DNA of 64,000 nt from NCBI GenBank assembly GCA_942486035.1, contig CALNXK010000007.1, positions 4,740,001-4,804,000 of the forward strand, given 5' to 3'. Positions 24,474 through 36,100 of the stretch are shown in pieces. This DNA is from Porites lobata (taxonomy: Eukaryota; Cnidaria; Anthozoa; Scleractinia; Poritidae). Below the pieces are notes generated by a model. That model worked only from the letters and a program-made list of their open reading frames with translations. It did no database searches and was not told the origin of the DNA. Each line of letters opens with the position of its first letter. The first letter of the stretch is position 1. A program made the translations under genes and the position numbers.

Positions 24474-24714
24474 CAGGGCTGGGTTTTTCAAATCTGGGTT
24501 AAGTTAACCCAGGGTTAGAACAAAATTTGAATTCAGATATGAAAGGTTAAAAGGAAATTCACTTTAATTATTTTTGTCAATAATTTGATGACTAGATGCT
24601 CTAAAATGAATAGAAAAAATAATCATAGAAAGAACTTTTGAACAAAAGAAAAGAATCCTGGGTTAAATTTAACCCTGGGTTTGAACTAATCTACCTTCAA
24701 ACAACTAGGCCCTG
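24474..24714. mobile_element. MITE family 'CTGGGCC', copy 2
   Basis: CAGGGCTGGGTTTTTCAAAT at the left and AACAACTAGGCCCTG at the right, with inner arms GTTAACCCAGGGTTAG and TTTAACCCTGGGTTTG. Shares its core with the copies at 22349 and 25236. Confidence 0.7.
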
Positions 24715-25235
24715 ATAAACAATGTTTGAGTTATTATAGTATAGATTATTGAGTAATTTTGTAATAAAATGTCAATTTAAGATGTTAGGAACTAAATTTA
24801 TACAAATATTTATACTTCCAGAATTATTGCACATAGCACTTTATAAGTTAATAGTAAGTAATACATTAAAGATATAATTTTTAGCATTAAATTGGATACC
24901 ACAGTAAAGAAATAATAATAATAGCTTTTATACAAATATATTATAGATTCCAATTTCATTGAGTTTGAGCACTTTTTTGATATAAAATTTAGTTAACTTC
25001 CTCAATACACAGAGAAAGTGGCAAGTTCAGTGTGCCTTTGAACAGGTCATTGGTATAAAAGTTTTATGGAAAAAAGGTGAAATGGCAGGTGTGGGCCCAG
25101 GGGTCTCATTTTATTTTCCCCAGGCTGTGATTATCATCATTTTTTCTTTCACTCACACCACACAATCCTCCTCATCAATGTTCTTAACGTTGGAAAGGAA
25201 TGCGTGACAAGCTAAAAGGAAGGTTACGACCTCGG

Positions 25236-25620
25236 CTGGGTTGTTCAAAGCGGGGTTAACAGGGGCGGATCTAGGATTTTGTTTAGGAGGGGGTGCACTC
25301 GTCTCTTGCTCTTCTTCAACACCAATAAACCACATAGTTTTTTTTGGCAGAATACCAGTTGTATTAGAAACCCGCAGGTAATCTCAGCGGGGGGTGCGCA
25401 CCCCCTGCACCCTCCCCCTAGATCCGCCCCTGGTTAAGATAGTGAAATTTGAAATCAGTTATGAAAACTTAAAAGGAAAATTCAGTTTACCTCTTTTTGT
25501 CAACAATTTGATGACTGGACGGTCCAAAAAGGAATGGAGAAAATTATCTGAGAAAATGCGTTTAAACAAAAGAAAAAGAAACACGGATTAAAATTTAACC
25601 CCGGGTTAGCGCTAATCCGG
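25236..25620. mobile_element. MITE family 'CTGGGCC', copy 3, split by an insertion
   Basis: The left arm CTGGGTTGTTCAAAGCGGGG is followed by the inserted element at 25260-25432. The family core (GAAATTTGAAATCAG, then CAACAATTTGATGACTGGA) resumes after it and ends with TTTAACCCCGGGTTAGCG. Confidence 0.65.
25260..25432. mobile_element. 173-bp element, ends CAGGGGCGGATCTAG
   Basis: The terminal inverted repeats CAGGGGCGGATCTAG and CTAGATCCGCCCCTG are perfect over 15 bp. A direct GTTAA flanks each side (25255-25259, 25433-25437). The CAGGGG tip is common in hAT-type elements, though their usual target duplication is 8 bp. It is nested in an older MITE. Unpaired relatives of the tip appear near 9471 and 57233. 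Confidence 0.75.
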
Positions 25621-26060
25621 GGGGGGGGCACTTGGGTATTTTTTGGGTGGGTATGTGCCCCCCGGGACTCCAAATTGGCACCCCGTTCTAAAAAAAAATT
25701 CCCCTAAAAACTGATACCCCGTTCTAGAAATGGGCCAATTTTTCATACCCCGTTCTAGAATTCGCCCTAAAACTGATACCCCATTCTAGAAATGGGCCAA
25801 TTTTTACACTCCGTTCTAGGGTGCAACAAGAGTATAACAGTTTGCTTGTTAACGCATTGAACCGTATTTTTAAAAGCAATCTGTCCTTGAATAATTTCAA
25901 ATGGCCGTTCGAAATATTTACCCCGTTCTAAAACTGAAAAACCCTGTTTTCGTGCGTTTGAAATATTATACCCCGTTCTAGAAAACGAACCCTCTGAAAT
26001 GGATACCCAGGACGTTCTAAATCAGGAGGATTTTCCAAATCACGACCCCGTTGGGCGGCA
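25618..26060. repeat. Interspersed ACCCCGTTCTAGA array
   Basis: A G-run is followed by at least six imperfect copies of ATACCCCGTTCTAGAA separated by short spacers such as ATGGGCCAATTTT. The right end has a CCCCGTTGGGCGGCAACATA block. Non-coding; related in style to the element at 55414-56253. Confidence 0.7.
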
Positions 26061-28452
26061 ACATATCCGTAAAATAGGTGAATGGTGAAGCAGAAAATAC
26101 AAAAAATATTACACAGCACTAAAATTGACGCTTTAAAATACACCAAAATTATGCAAATTAGGGGCGCTCCTCAAAATCAAAATATCTTTAAGAAAAATGG
26201 GCACCTTTTTCAAGAACAACCCTGAGAAGAACGAGGCTAAAAAAGGCTTGGCAACTTTCAAATATCTCATCTATTTTGAAAATAAACGGTTTTTTCTGAC
26301 TGGTACCCATTACAAATGGACATTTTACTTTGGCCCAAAGGAGAAATGACATACTTAACGGCCTTTATTTGAAACAGGAAATGAAGGAAACAAGAAAAAA
26401 TTTAAAGGGTTTTTTGGCGGTCACGTTTATTTTAATTAAGGCAAATAGAAAAGTTTGTGTGAGGATTTTCAGCTTGCCACTGCTAATGTATCGAAAGATG
26501 CTTCCTCAACAAGTGGGGACCCATAAACGAGCGTGAGGTGGTTGAGGTATAAAAAAGGCGGAAGAGGACTACAATACGATGATATTCCACCCCTCTCAAG
26601 AGGATCTTTTGAGGCTAAAGGTATATAATGAATGGCAGGGAGAACACTAGTTGTGGTAACTATTTTGATAAGTATATTTAAGCCAAATAACGCGTTAATG
26701 TACACGACATCCCCCTTGTCAGCCCGAGGGGTACTGCGGACTTTGAGCAAACAGAGTGGTGGAATGGAAGCAGAAATCACCCTCCCCCTCCCCACCAAAA
26801 ATCATCTCAAGGGCTTCCACCCCCCCCACCCCCCCCCAAAAAAAAACAACAACAAACAAACAAACTTGGGAACAAATTAACCTCCATAAGGGAGGATACC
26901 AACCCCGGGACACCAGATACACTTACAGTAGATAGAGTATTCTAGTGATCTCAAAACAAGTCTTGATCTTATTTTACTAGCGTAATACAAACGGGATTTG
27001 TCCCTAAAATCTCTGCCTAACTGAAGCCACACCAAAAAAAATACTTACCAAATCTTCCTACCAAAAAAATCCCCTTCTGGAAACTGTAAAACCCCCAAAA
27101 TCCTTCTATCATCCCCGTCACTGAAAATCGAAAGTAATCCCCTTATCCCCTCCCCCTGTGGTTATTGGAGCATTCAGACTTTCGGTCATACTCCTGCAGC
27201 ACCCTCGAAGATACAAGCGTGCGAATACGGTATATTAGTACTCAGGAAAAAGAAACTCCAAACACTCTCATGCAGTTTTTAACTAAAACCCTTTCATTTC
27301 CTGTGGACGGTTAATGAAAAAGGTAGCTCGTCCTGACCCCGTCCATCAAAGGGGCTTTAAGAGACTTGCACCTCGATCTCGGGGCGGTACAAAACTTTGT
27401 GGGGGCGGTGGCTAAAAAAAACAAAACAAAACAAAACAAGAATTTGATTCCGTGCTCCTCCCAAGAATAAAAGTCAGAACTAAATTAAAAATATCTTTCT
27501 ATATACAGACCGCATAGCACTGCATGTAAAAACTATAGTACACTAAAACTCATGTTGAGGAGAAAGGTTTCAAACACGGATACAGACGGAGAAACAACCC
27601 AAGAGCAAATCAGTTCAGTTTGTACAGTTACCTTACTATTTACCCACAACTCACTTTCTTCCCCGCCTCAAACTTCCCAGTCTCATTCCCTTTTCCTGTT
27701 GCCTTCACGATGACCTCATCTTTCAGTTATTCGGACGCTGTCTCCCTTCGGGTACTTTTACTTTCCCGATTAAACGCACTTCCTGTAATGTGTTCAAGAT
27801 GTAAAATACTTTTACCGGGTTGAGATCTATTTTGGAAAATAATTGTGGTATGAAAGTGCAGTATTTTTGGGATTCTCAGTGATGGACAATCGGTACATTC
27901 AATTATAAACGCTTAAAAAAGCTTTGCAGTAGGGAAGGGAAACTAAAAGTGTCAATTATATGCAAATCTGATGACCATATTTATCAGGGAATATTTTTAT
28001 TTTGTGCCATGGGTTGACAGTTTTCTGGCATGTTTATGTAGGCTATACAAATATTACAGGCAAATTTGAATGAAGTGTGGTACTTAAGGGTGTTGGAACT
28101 CACAACGTGCTTATAAATACGTACAAACTTCCGAATATAGCTTACCTTCCTTCAGCGAAACCGGAAATCAAATTTGCCAAAAAGTAAGAATCGTGCTCAC
28201 CGGAAGCACGCGCGATGTTGTTTTGCATGACGTCATTAGAGGCTTGACCAATCTGAACAATTGAAAACAATGGTTCTAGTTCCTTCGCGCGTGATTGTGA
28301 AACATGTAACAATCTAATCTGAGAAAATTTCAGTTTAAAGAGAGCGGGTTTCCCCTGGCCATCGCAGAGTAATTTCTTAAGAGCATTGCGTCGCAAGAAA
28401 AAGGCAAATAACCTGGACAGTGCAAATATTTTCAAGCTCAAAGAAAGCTCTG

Positions 28453-28623
28453 ATGGAGGACTACAGTTACCTGTTTAAAATTATACTGATTGGCGATGCA
28501 AACGTCGGAAAAACATGCCTGGTAAAAAGATTTACGAAAGGATTCTTTACCCCAACCCAAGGGCCGACGATCGGTGTGGATTTCACAATCAGAACAGTGG
28601 AAGTAGACGGCGAAAAAGTTAAG
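28453..28623 (+). CDS. RAB30: RAB30-type gene, exon 1
   Basis: 57 codons, ATG to the donor GTATAA at 28624; encodes the P-loop and switch I. Confidence 0.88.
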
Positions 28624-30255
28624 GTATAAACTGGGTTGCCATCCGGAAAATTTACACTGCAAACCATTCACCTTGCTTGCGCTTGCACTCAGCTGGAAGA
28701 TGCTATTTTCGGCTTGCGGATTATAAATGGCGCATGATTTTTTCCTATCTTCAAATTTTCATTTTTTGTGATATTATTTTTATAACTGCTTAGTATTTTT
28801 TGGCATTTTAAAAGAAACCTTTGCTGTTGAAAATTATTTTTTTTTACTTGGCTTGCTTCCGTGATTTTTTAAAGTTTGTTTTGTAATTTACGACGCCATA
28901 ATATTATGAATTGCATACCAAAACAGGCGATTATTAACTTTAAAATGTATAACTCTCCAAACCTGCTCGTTAAAACGTAAGCAATAGTTACTGATTTCAT
29001 CATTCTATTTTTTGGTGAATTATAGTCAACGTGTGATGGGGTAGTTTAGTTTTACAGGCAGATTTGAAAATCCGGAATTGTACTTTTCACGTCATCTTAA
29101 AACCGTGAGATCATTTCTTAACTTATTTGGTACCCGTTTTCTGGCTAGTATCCATAAAAACGTCAATATATTCTTCTGATTCTTGTCTGCTAATATTTTA
29201 AATTGAAATGCTTGGAGCAAAACCATAATTAGGCTTAGCACAAGAGCAGACGTTCCTCTTGATTTCGTGCAGAGCGTGAGTTCGTTTTCGCTCTATCTCA
29301 GTTGGGGCTATCTGAAAACTTCCGTCCTGTAATTGTTAAATTAAGTTTGTTTATTATTTTTCCATATGTCTACTTTTCAAAGGTTTCTGTGTTATGTTTA
29401 ATTTCAATTCCATTATTTATAATTACTTTTTCCCAATGGGGAAAGAGTCATTTACTGAATTCAAATAATTAGAAACTAAGCATTGAGTATAAATCCAATT
29501 TATTTTATGTACTTTTTGTAAAAGTAATTTATGTTTTTATCACCTTAAAACAATAAAAATAAATTTGTGGATTGTTTGGGGTTACTTTAAAGGGAATTTA
29601 AATATTACAAGTCATTACTGAAAATATACAAAAGTAATAACCATAAAAGATAAGAAGCACGCAAAAGCCAAAACTATATTCAAAAGCCAAGAGTATGAAA
29701 AAGTCAAAAGTTTTGTGTTATTCCAGGTTTTATACTACATTATAATTTTATACATCATGTACTGAGAGTTTTTTTTTTCTGTAGCTGCAAGTGTGGGATA
29801 CAGCTGGCCAAGAACGTTTCCGCTCAGTTACACACAGTTATTATCATAATGCTGATGGTGTTATAATCACTTACGACATTACCAGCAGGAAGTCATTTCA
29901 AAACTTAAATCAATGGCTTGAGGATGTTCACCGATTCACCAGCAAAAAAGTGCTCATGTACATTGTTGGAAACAAATGTGACCTTGTTCATCAGAGACAA
30001 GTTGATTTTAGGAGTGCTGAAACAGTTGCCGAGAAAGAACATTGTGTTGCTATGGAAACATCTGCAAAAGAAGCCGACAATGTAGAGAACTTGTTTATGA
30101 GTCTTGCAACACAGCTTAAGAGAAGAATTAAAGGTGAAGAGGGAACTGAAACAACAGATTCTTCAGCTGCTGGTGAAAGCAGTTCTTCAGGATCAGTCAC
30201 TCTTGGAGGACATACAGTTTGTGCACGAGGACCTCTGTCTTGTTGTAGAGTATAG
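28453..30255 (+). CDS. RAB30: RAB30-type small GTPase, two exons, 213 aa
   Basis: Rab-family GTPase; RAB30 is Golgi-associated in other animals and also implicated in autophagy of bacteria. Exons are 28453-28623 and 29785-30255, joined in phase 0. Motifs: MEDYSYLFKI start, P-loop GDANVGKT, switch I QGPTIGVDF, switch II WDTAGQERFRSVT, NKCD, ETSAK, and a CC-x-x prenylation end. The ATG at 28453 aligns with the RAB30 N-terminus; upstream the frame continues only to a GTG. Position 2 of the G1 motif and the SYYHNADG segment also resemble RAB43, so RAB30/43 is a safe group name. Residues about 170-205 are Ser/Thr/Gly-rich and not conserved. The intron lies at the same codon as in the RAB33-type gene. 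Confidence 0.9.
28624..29784 (+). other. RAB30-type gene intron
   Basis: Bounded by GTATAA and TTCTGTAG. AT-rich; no coding sequence or clear repeat seen. Confidence 0.8.
29785..30255 (+). CDS. RAB30: RAB30-type gene, exon 2
   Basis: Terminal exon beginning at LQVWDTAG after the acceptor CTGTAG; stop TAG at 30253-30255. Contains switch II, NKCD, ETSAK and the C-terminal CC-x-x motif. Confidence 0.9.
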   Translation: MQVWDTAGQERFRSVTHSYYHNADGVIITYDITSRKSFQNLNQWLEDVHRFTSKKVLMYIVGNKCDLVHQRQVDFRSAETVAEKEHCVAMETSAKEADNVENLFMSLATQLKRRIKGEEGTETTDSSAAGESSSSGSVTLGGHTVCARGPLSCCRV

Positions 30256-33051
30256 AGATTAATTCAGTAAGAAATATCTGCATTCAGACATGACCATACA
30301 GGTTTTCTTTTGTTGAAATAATTACCAAATTATTAGTTTTAGTTTTGCCTAACCACATTTTACCCCAAATTATAGTGCCCAAAAAAAATCACAAAAGATG
30401 GAAATTGGCAAATTTCTTTTTGTAAAGTCCTTATAATAGGAAAAACTAAAGAGTATGCAAAAGCAGGGGTAGGTGTGGCTTCCTGTAAGCTGTTATACAC
30501 ATGCAGATGTGGAATGTTGAAGATAAGAAAAAAATGAATGGTTGTGTAAAAAAATTTTGTCTACTAAGATTCAAAAGTAATAGATCAGTCACAAATTGAT
30601 CAACACCTGTTAACTTCATCTAGGGGAATATTATATTAAAAGTGGTGAGTATGTATGAGAATTACTAAAAATATAATGAGCTTTAGTATTGGTTAGCTGA
30701 TCAAGGCCATGAAAGTTTTCAAGAGATAAGTAATAATAATGAAATATATAAATAATAATTACTTATTTATCCTAAATAGTTTACTATTTATATATGAATT
30801 TTATATATCTCATCTCATTTGTAGCAGCGGAAATACCTCAATACTATAAAAATTACCAGTCAGAATAATTTATTAATAAAATAAAATAATAGTCGCAGGA
30901 TGTATGTTGTGCAATTTCTCTGAATAACGTTAACATCTGGTTAATCCTCACTGCTCGAGTATTCTTTGAATAACAGGCCTGGGGTAGAGGCAGGGTTGAC
31001 TGCTATAAAAGGACTATAAAATGCTCTGAGAGTTACATGTATTATTTTCAAGCACGGTAGTCTGGGAGAGGGTACAGATAAACAGAGGATGTTTTTGGTC
31101 TAGTGATTAGAGTCTCATTTATGGGATATTGTTCGTCATAGTAATAATTTTTTATTATGGTTGGAAGAAACAAGCTAATTGCAGCGTGCAAAGAAGGTGG
31201 TGTCCGATAGCCTGGGGCTAGTGGGTTTTGCTATCGAGCTGGTGAATTCTGTTCATAACTTGCCCAATTGGCAAGTGATTTTTTGGGAGAATGCAAATTA
31301 CAGAAGAGCTGCTATCAATCCTGCTCACCAATTTTTTCCTCAGGCTAGTTGAAATGACTTTCAGGCTAGTACATGCTATGTACAGCTTGCCCGAATGGCA
31401 CCCTGTAATTCTGGTTAATAACTAGTCTGGGATTGGGTAGGGATGTGGAATCACATGTTCTTTTGTTGGTGTCGACAGATGAATCGACTGATATCAGTTG
31501 CTTTTTTGGTCAGTTGTGGTAGAGTGTCGGACAATTCTTGGCTGAGTCTTGCTGAGTCAGCCACTACAGTCTTTCGGTCAGTCAACCTTAGATCATTTCT
31601 TTGCTTATCAATTACTAACAGTTCACCAATATATCACCGACACTTGGTCGACATAACGGCCAATACCCAGCCCCGGTCGACTGTCGTTTGACATTTTGGT
31701 CTGTAATATTGACCGATTCTCGACAGACTCTTAACTGACACTCAATCAATATAGCGACCAATATGTTGACTGACAGACAACCAAGATGTCTGCCAATACA
31801 TGAAAATAGTCTGTGATTTAGTGACTGATCTATGGAATCAGCTGCAGCTGATGTATAACAACCAATAGTGTCCACCACGAGTTAGTTGACAGGTACCTTG
31901 TGTCACAGGGAAAGGCGAGGGGACGTGGTTGTACAAGCGATGCCGATTGTCGACCGATACACCAACGATACCTTACCATTATACTCGACTGATGATTCAC
32001 CGATACATTGCCAACACTGACTACCGATGCTATTGTGACAGGCTATTGTTTGATCTGTCAGATGAACATTTGACCGATACTTAACCTGGAAAAATTTTGT
32101 TTGAACATAATTTCGAATGAAACTTGTTGGTCAGATGGCCGCCAACTCATAGGAAGCGCGGTCTTGATTATCACTCTCAGTCCCTCGGTAGAACTCAATG
32201 TTCTAACTTTGAGTAATAACAGCCATCCCGTGAAAGTACAGAGATTAGTTAGAAGAAAACGGGATGAAAACAAATAAATCAAGACATTAAATAATAAAAA
32301 TATTTTTTACTGTGTCTTTGGAATAATACAATACGCTGATGATTATAAAACACTGCATGGGCAATAAATCAACTGACTCCTAACTGACTCTTGACTGACA
32401 CTCGACCAATATGTTGTCTGGTAACGGGGTACCAGCTGCAACAGTTCCCCACCCCCTCCCACCACCATTCCCGTGCCACACAACTAAAAATTCATAAGTA
32501 CCTCCCTTCATCACAGCTCTTAACTTTTTCTGAGCCAAGTCTTTAAAACTACTCCAATAGAACTAAGGGATCTTATACTTCCGCGTCAGTGTACATACAC
32601 AGCTAAGTCATGGCAAGCATAAAATAGAGTTTATATGGGAAATATTAAAACACGTACACCAAATACATGAATACATGAACTCACCCCACAAACTCTCGTA
32701 TTGCGCTTGCGCTACCTGTGGGTACATTTAGCTCGAACAAACATACAAAGCAACAGTCGGTGAACATACTTATCAGAGATACTTATATTTGGGTTGGATT
32801 CCACAGTCAGTGTCTTTTCTCGCTTACTCCCTTTTTCAGGCTCAAAAAACGACAAATACACATCACGACGATGATCTGATACCGCGTCAACTAGACTGGG
32901 CCCAACTGAGACGTGATTGGCTAGAAAAAAAACGAGCGCCATTTTGGATTCTCACTCTGCTGGAATGCGACGCTCATTTGCACAAATTTATTATTGAACT
33001 CGTTTTCTTGAATGTTTTTTCGAAAAGGTGTCGTGAGGGGTTGTATCATTG
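30256..33051. other. Intergenic region between RAB30-type gene and DDIAS
   Basis: AT-rich 3' flank of the RAB30-type gene, followed by a degenerate ACCGATA/GACTGACA repeat field (31460-32420). No supported gene. The DDIAS promoter should lie in the last few hundred bases. Confidence 0.6.
31460..32420. repeat. Degenerate short-period repeat field (GACTGACA / ACCGATA)
   Basis: Many imperfect copies of GACTGACA, CGACCAATAT, ACCGATAC and related octamers over about 600 bp (31460-32070), then again at 32380-32420 after an unrelated 300-bp segment. The period is irregular and there is no coding capacity. Looks like an eroded satellite or the interior of a non-autonomous element. Confidence 0.55.
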
Positions 33052-33170
33052 ATGACAACGCGAACTGTGTTAGTTTTAGCCACAGTTGTGTCAATAAGGG
33101 ACAAGTTTTTCTATCCTTGTTGTGCGCGATGCCACAAGAAAGTCTATTTTCGAGATGCTGAAGCGACTAT
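33052..33170 (+). CDS. DDIAS: DDIAS exon 1
   Basis: Starts at an ATG and encodes 39 residues plus two bases, including the first zinc-ribbon pair Cys24/Cys27. Donor GTGAGTACG at 33171. Placement rests on similarity to the human N-terminus and matching phase. Confidence 0.82.
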
Positions 33171-36100
33171 GTGAGTACGTCTGTTTGATTGTTTCGAAAT
33201 GCAGCAGCATTACACTAGGAGTCTCAATGTAAAGTTTCTATGTTGCTGCTGGTTATTTTTAGAGCTACAGGCTCTGCAATCGTATTAGTGTGGCAAGTAA
33301 CCTTAATAATATTTAGAACATCAATTATATAATTATTTTGAACAAAATGTAAGCTTAAGCTTTGTAGTCGTTTAACTCATGTCGCTTTTGTCTTTGCGTT
33401 TTTTAATACTATAGTTAATTTTTTTAGTTATTGACTGTCTGTTGATTATAGCTAAGCAGGTGCATGCCTTGAGGGATGTGGGAAGGTATGATAATCTATA
33501 AAGTAGTTGGAAATGGGGGGTACATTTCTCTATGATTGCTCAAAGGTGGAGATCAGTATTTTTATTTTTGTTTTTTCATCTCAATGGAGAGCTTTGATTT
33601 AAACTCACTAATTTAAATTCTCAAACACAACACTCAAACACTGAAAAAACAAATTAAAAATGTCCACAAAAATGTCCGTTTTCAAAGAATGGATATTTTT
33701 AAACTGAGGTGTGTTTTAAAGAATGGAGCAATTTTATCTTGGCGTGAAATTCGCCGATTCGCAAGCAAAAACCCAGGTCTTCGTCAAATGGCGAGTTTCA
33801 ATATCATTTGGAACAAGACTCACATAATGCTTAAACCAGTCAAGAACAGGAAAAAAAATTTATTTGTCCCATTTCTGGATGGATTTGAATGGGTTCAGAG
33901 GCACTTTTTAGCACGCCAGAAAAGGGCTGGAACAATTTTAGCCTCTGCTCAGGGTAAAGAATTTCTGGCATTTGAAAACCCTTTTAAACTCAATATCATG
34001 GAACAGCATTTCTTAAATGTGTAAAATTCTTATGCCCATTCAAGGGTTCACACAACACTGAGAAAAGGCCTGGAACAGATTTCACCTCAGTATTTCTGGT
34101 AAACTGATAGTGGAATGGTGGTGTTTGAGAGCAGTCAGAAGCAGGGGGTCCACTGTTTGTGTAAGATATAGCTATTTTGGAGTTTACATTTTAGAATGGG
34201 ATACATGAACAGTGTACAAAAAAGTCCTTGCTTGGTTTGCTACTTTCTTTGCACTTGCCTCATTATTAGTCCTTTTTCCAAATAAGGAGCCTGGTCCCAG
34301 GCTGTGCTTGTTAATGGTGGGCAGCTGGAAATTGTTAGTTCTTTTTTTAAACCTGGTCTCAGGCTTTTCAATTAATGGTGGGCAGCTGGAAATCTTAACC
34401 CTGTATTTCTTGAATAAGCGCCTGTCCTGTAGTGAGGAAAGTTAATAAGTGCCCATCCTCGAACACAGGCCCACCCCCACCCACCACCTTTTCCCCCCAA
34501 AAAACTGAAGTGGACAGAAAGAGCTTTGGTTGTCATTTCTTTACTGCCCTATCTGCTTCACATGGACTGACTCATTTGAAGATGTTATGCAGTAAAACAT
34601 CTATAAGGCAACACCATAGAGTTTGCCTATGGCTTTACTGACAATGAGATAAGAATTGACCAGGTACTACTAAGAAAATTTCCCAAAGACTGAGTTCTTA
34701 GTCTTTTTTTCACAAGAAGCTTTCAATGAACAGTGATAATTCTGCTCTGGCACACATTTTGTCATTGTTTACTGTTTTGTTGGAAAATCAACTTACTACT
34801 TGTTGAAAATAATGAAAATTTAATGAACGCCCAGCCTGGAACAAGCACATACCTCAAATAAGCACCCACCCTAAGGCCCAAAAATTTAATTTAGCTCCCA
34901 GGGCACCTATAAATCAAATATTGTATTTAACAAATGTCTGGTGTGATATTTGTATACATATAGCTTGTACTGTGAAGAATGTCAAGAAGAATACAGTGCA
35001 GAAAAAGTTGAATATCGTTACAGGATCAGTGTGTTGGCATCAGACAGGACACAGTTGGCACAGATCACAGTGTTTGGCAGCTGTCTGGATAAGTTTTTTG
35101 GATTATCTGCCACAAGCTTTGCGAGGTTTGATTCTTTAATTCGTTTAATATAATATCAATGACACTTTTAAACAAAACAGGGTACTAGACAAAGGGAGTA
35201 AAGTTTCTTAGGAGCTAACCTATTAACCCTTTAAACCCTAAGATCAAAATTTGAATTCTCATTAGTTGCCCCTAGTCATTTCCTACAGAAGTAGTGGGGA
35301 GAAGTTGATAAAATATCAAACAAATTCATCTTGTGTGATCATGTCTGTAATTCTCGTGATAACTCTGTTTTACAAAGCATTGGTATCACAAGGAGAAATT
35401 TAATGGTGATCACTCTTAGGGCTTAAAGGGTTAAGAATTTCAATTTTACAAGCATTCCTCTATGGATGAGCAGTGGATTTTAGGTTACCTCTTCTCAGTA
35501 TTCAGTAAAATTGAAAAAAAAAATTCATACATTTGAGTGGAAAAAAATTTCTATGCACACATTGATACCCCTAAAGGAAACTGAGCTGGCAGAAATTTCA
35601 TAGCTATGTCATTCGCCTCACTTTTGAATTCACGTAATTGAAGTGTGGCAAGTAAGGCATGGAAATACATAAAAAACTGAAATAAAGAATTTTAATTTTA
35701 AATCACCGTAAATAATGTCAGTGAGAATCCAGGGATGAAGTGTGGTCATGTTTTTCAGATTTTCAAAATGACCATTGAAAAATCAGCTACTCAAGTAACA
35801 ATTTATTATTAACGTCAAATTTACTACTTACATGTTCTGAAACAACATTTACATACAGTTATTAACTAAACAATGCAAGAATAAATGTCAAATTCCCAGT
35901 ATCGTAGGCACATGGCGTTAGGCACTGGAGTTCACCAGGCCATCCACAGTGAAGTCCTAGGCAGTCATCAAGATTCAAACTATTCATTACAATCAGGCTA
36001 GTCTGACTTTTTACAGCACTTGGGGTGAAAACTAGAAAGAAACGTGATTTTTACATCAGAGGAAACGAAAACTAGAATTGTGCTCCATGCAAGAAAAAAG

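Larger units (their letters stand above)
21926..28452. other. Repeat-rich intergenic region between the two Rab genes
   Basis: No gene is supported over 6.5 kb. It holds three members of one MITE family (22349, 24474, 25236), an AATAAT-rich foldback (22680-23163) and an ACCCCGTTCTAGA tandem array (25618-26060). The promoter of the RAB30-type gene should lie at the right end. Confidence 0.65.

Noticed and set aside
28420..28452. N-terminal extension of the RAB30-type protein
   Set aside because: The upstream codon is GTG; the ATG at 28453 gives the MEDY-x-x-LFKI start expected of RAB30.
33689..34024. 111-codon forward frame in DDIAS intron 1
   Set aside because: No domain recognised and it lies inside a well-supported intron. 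It could be a repeat fragment, but there is no support for a gene.
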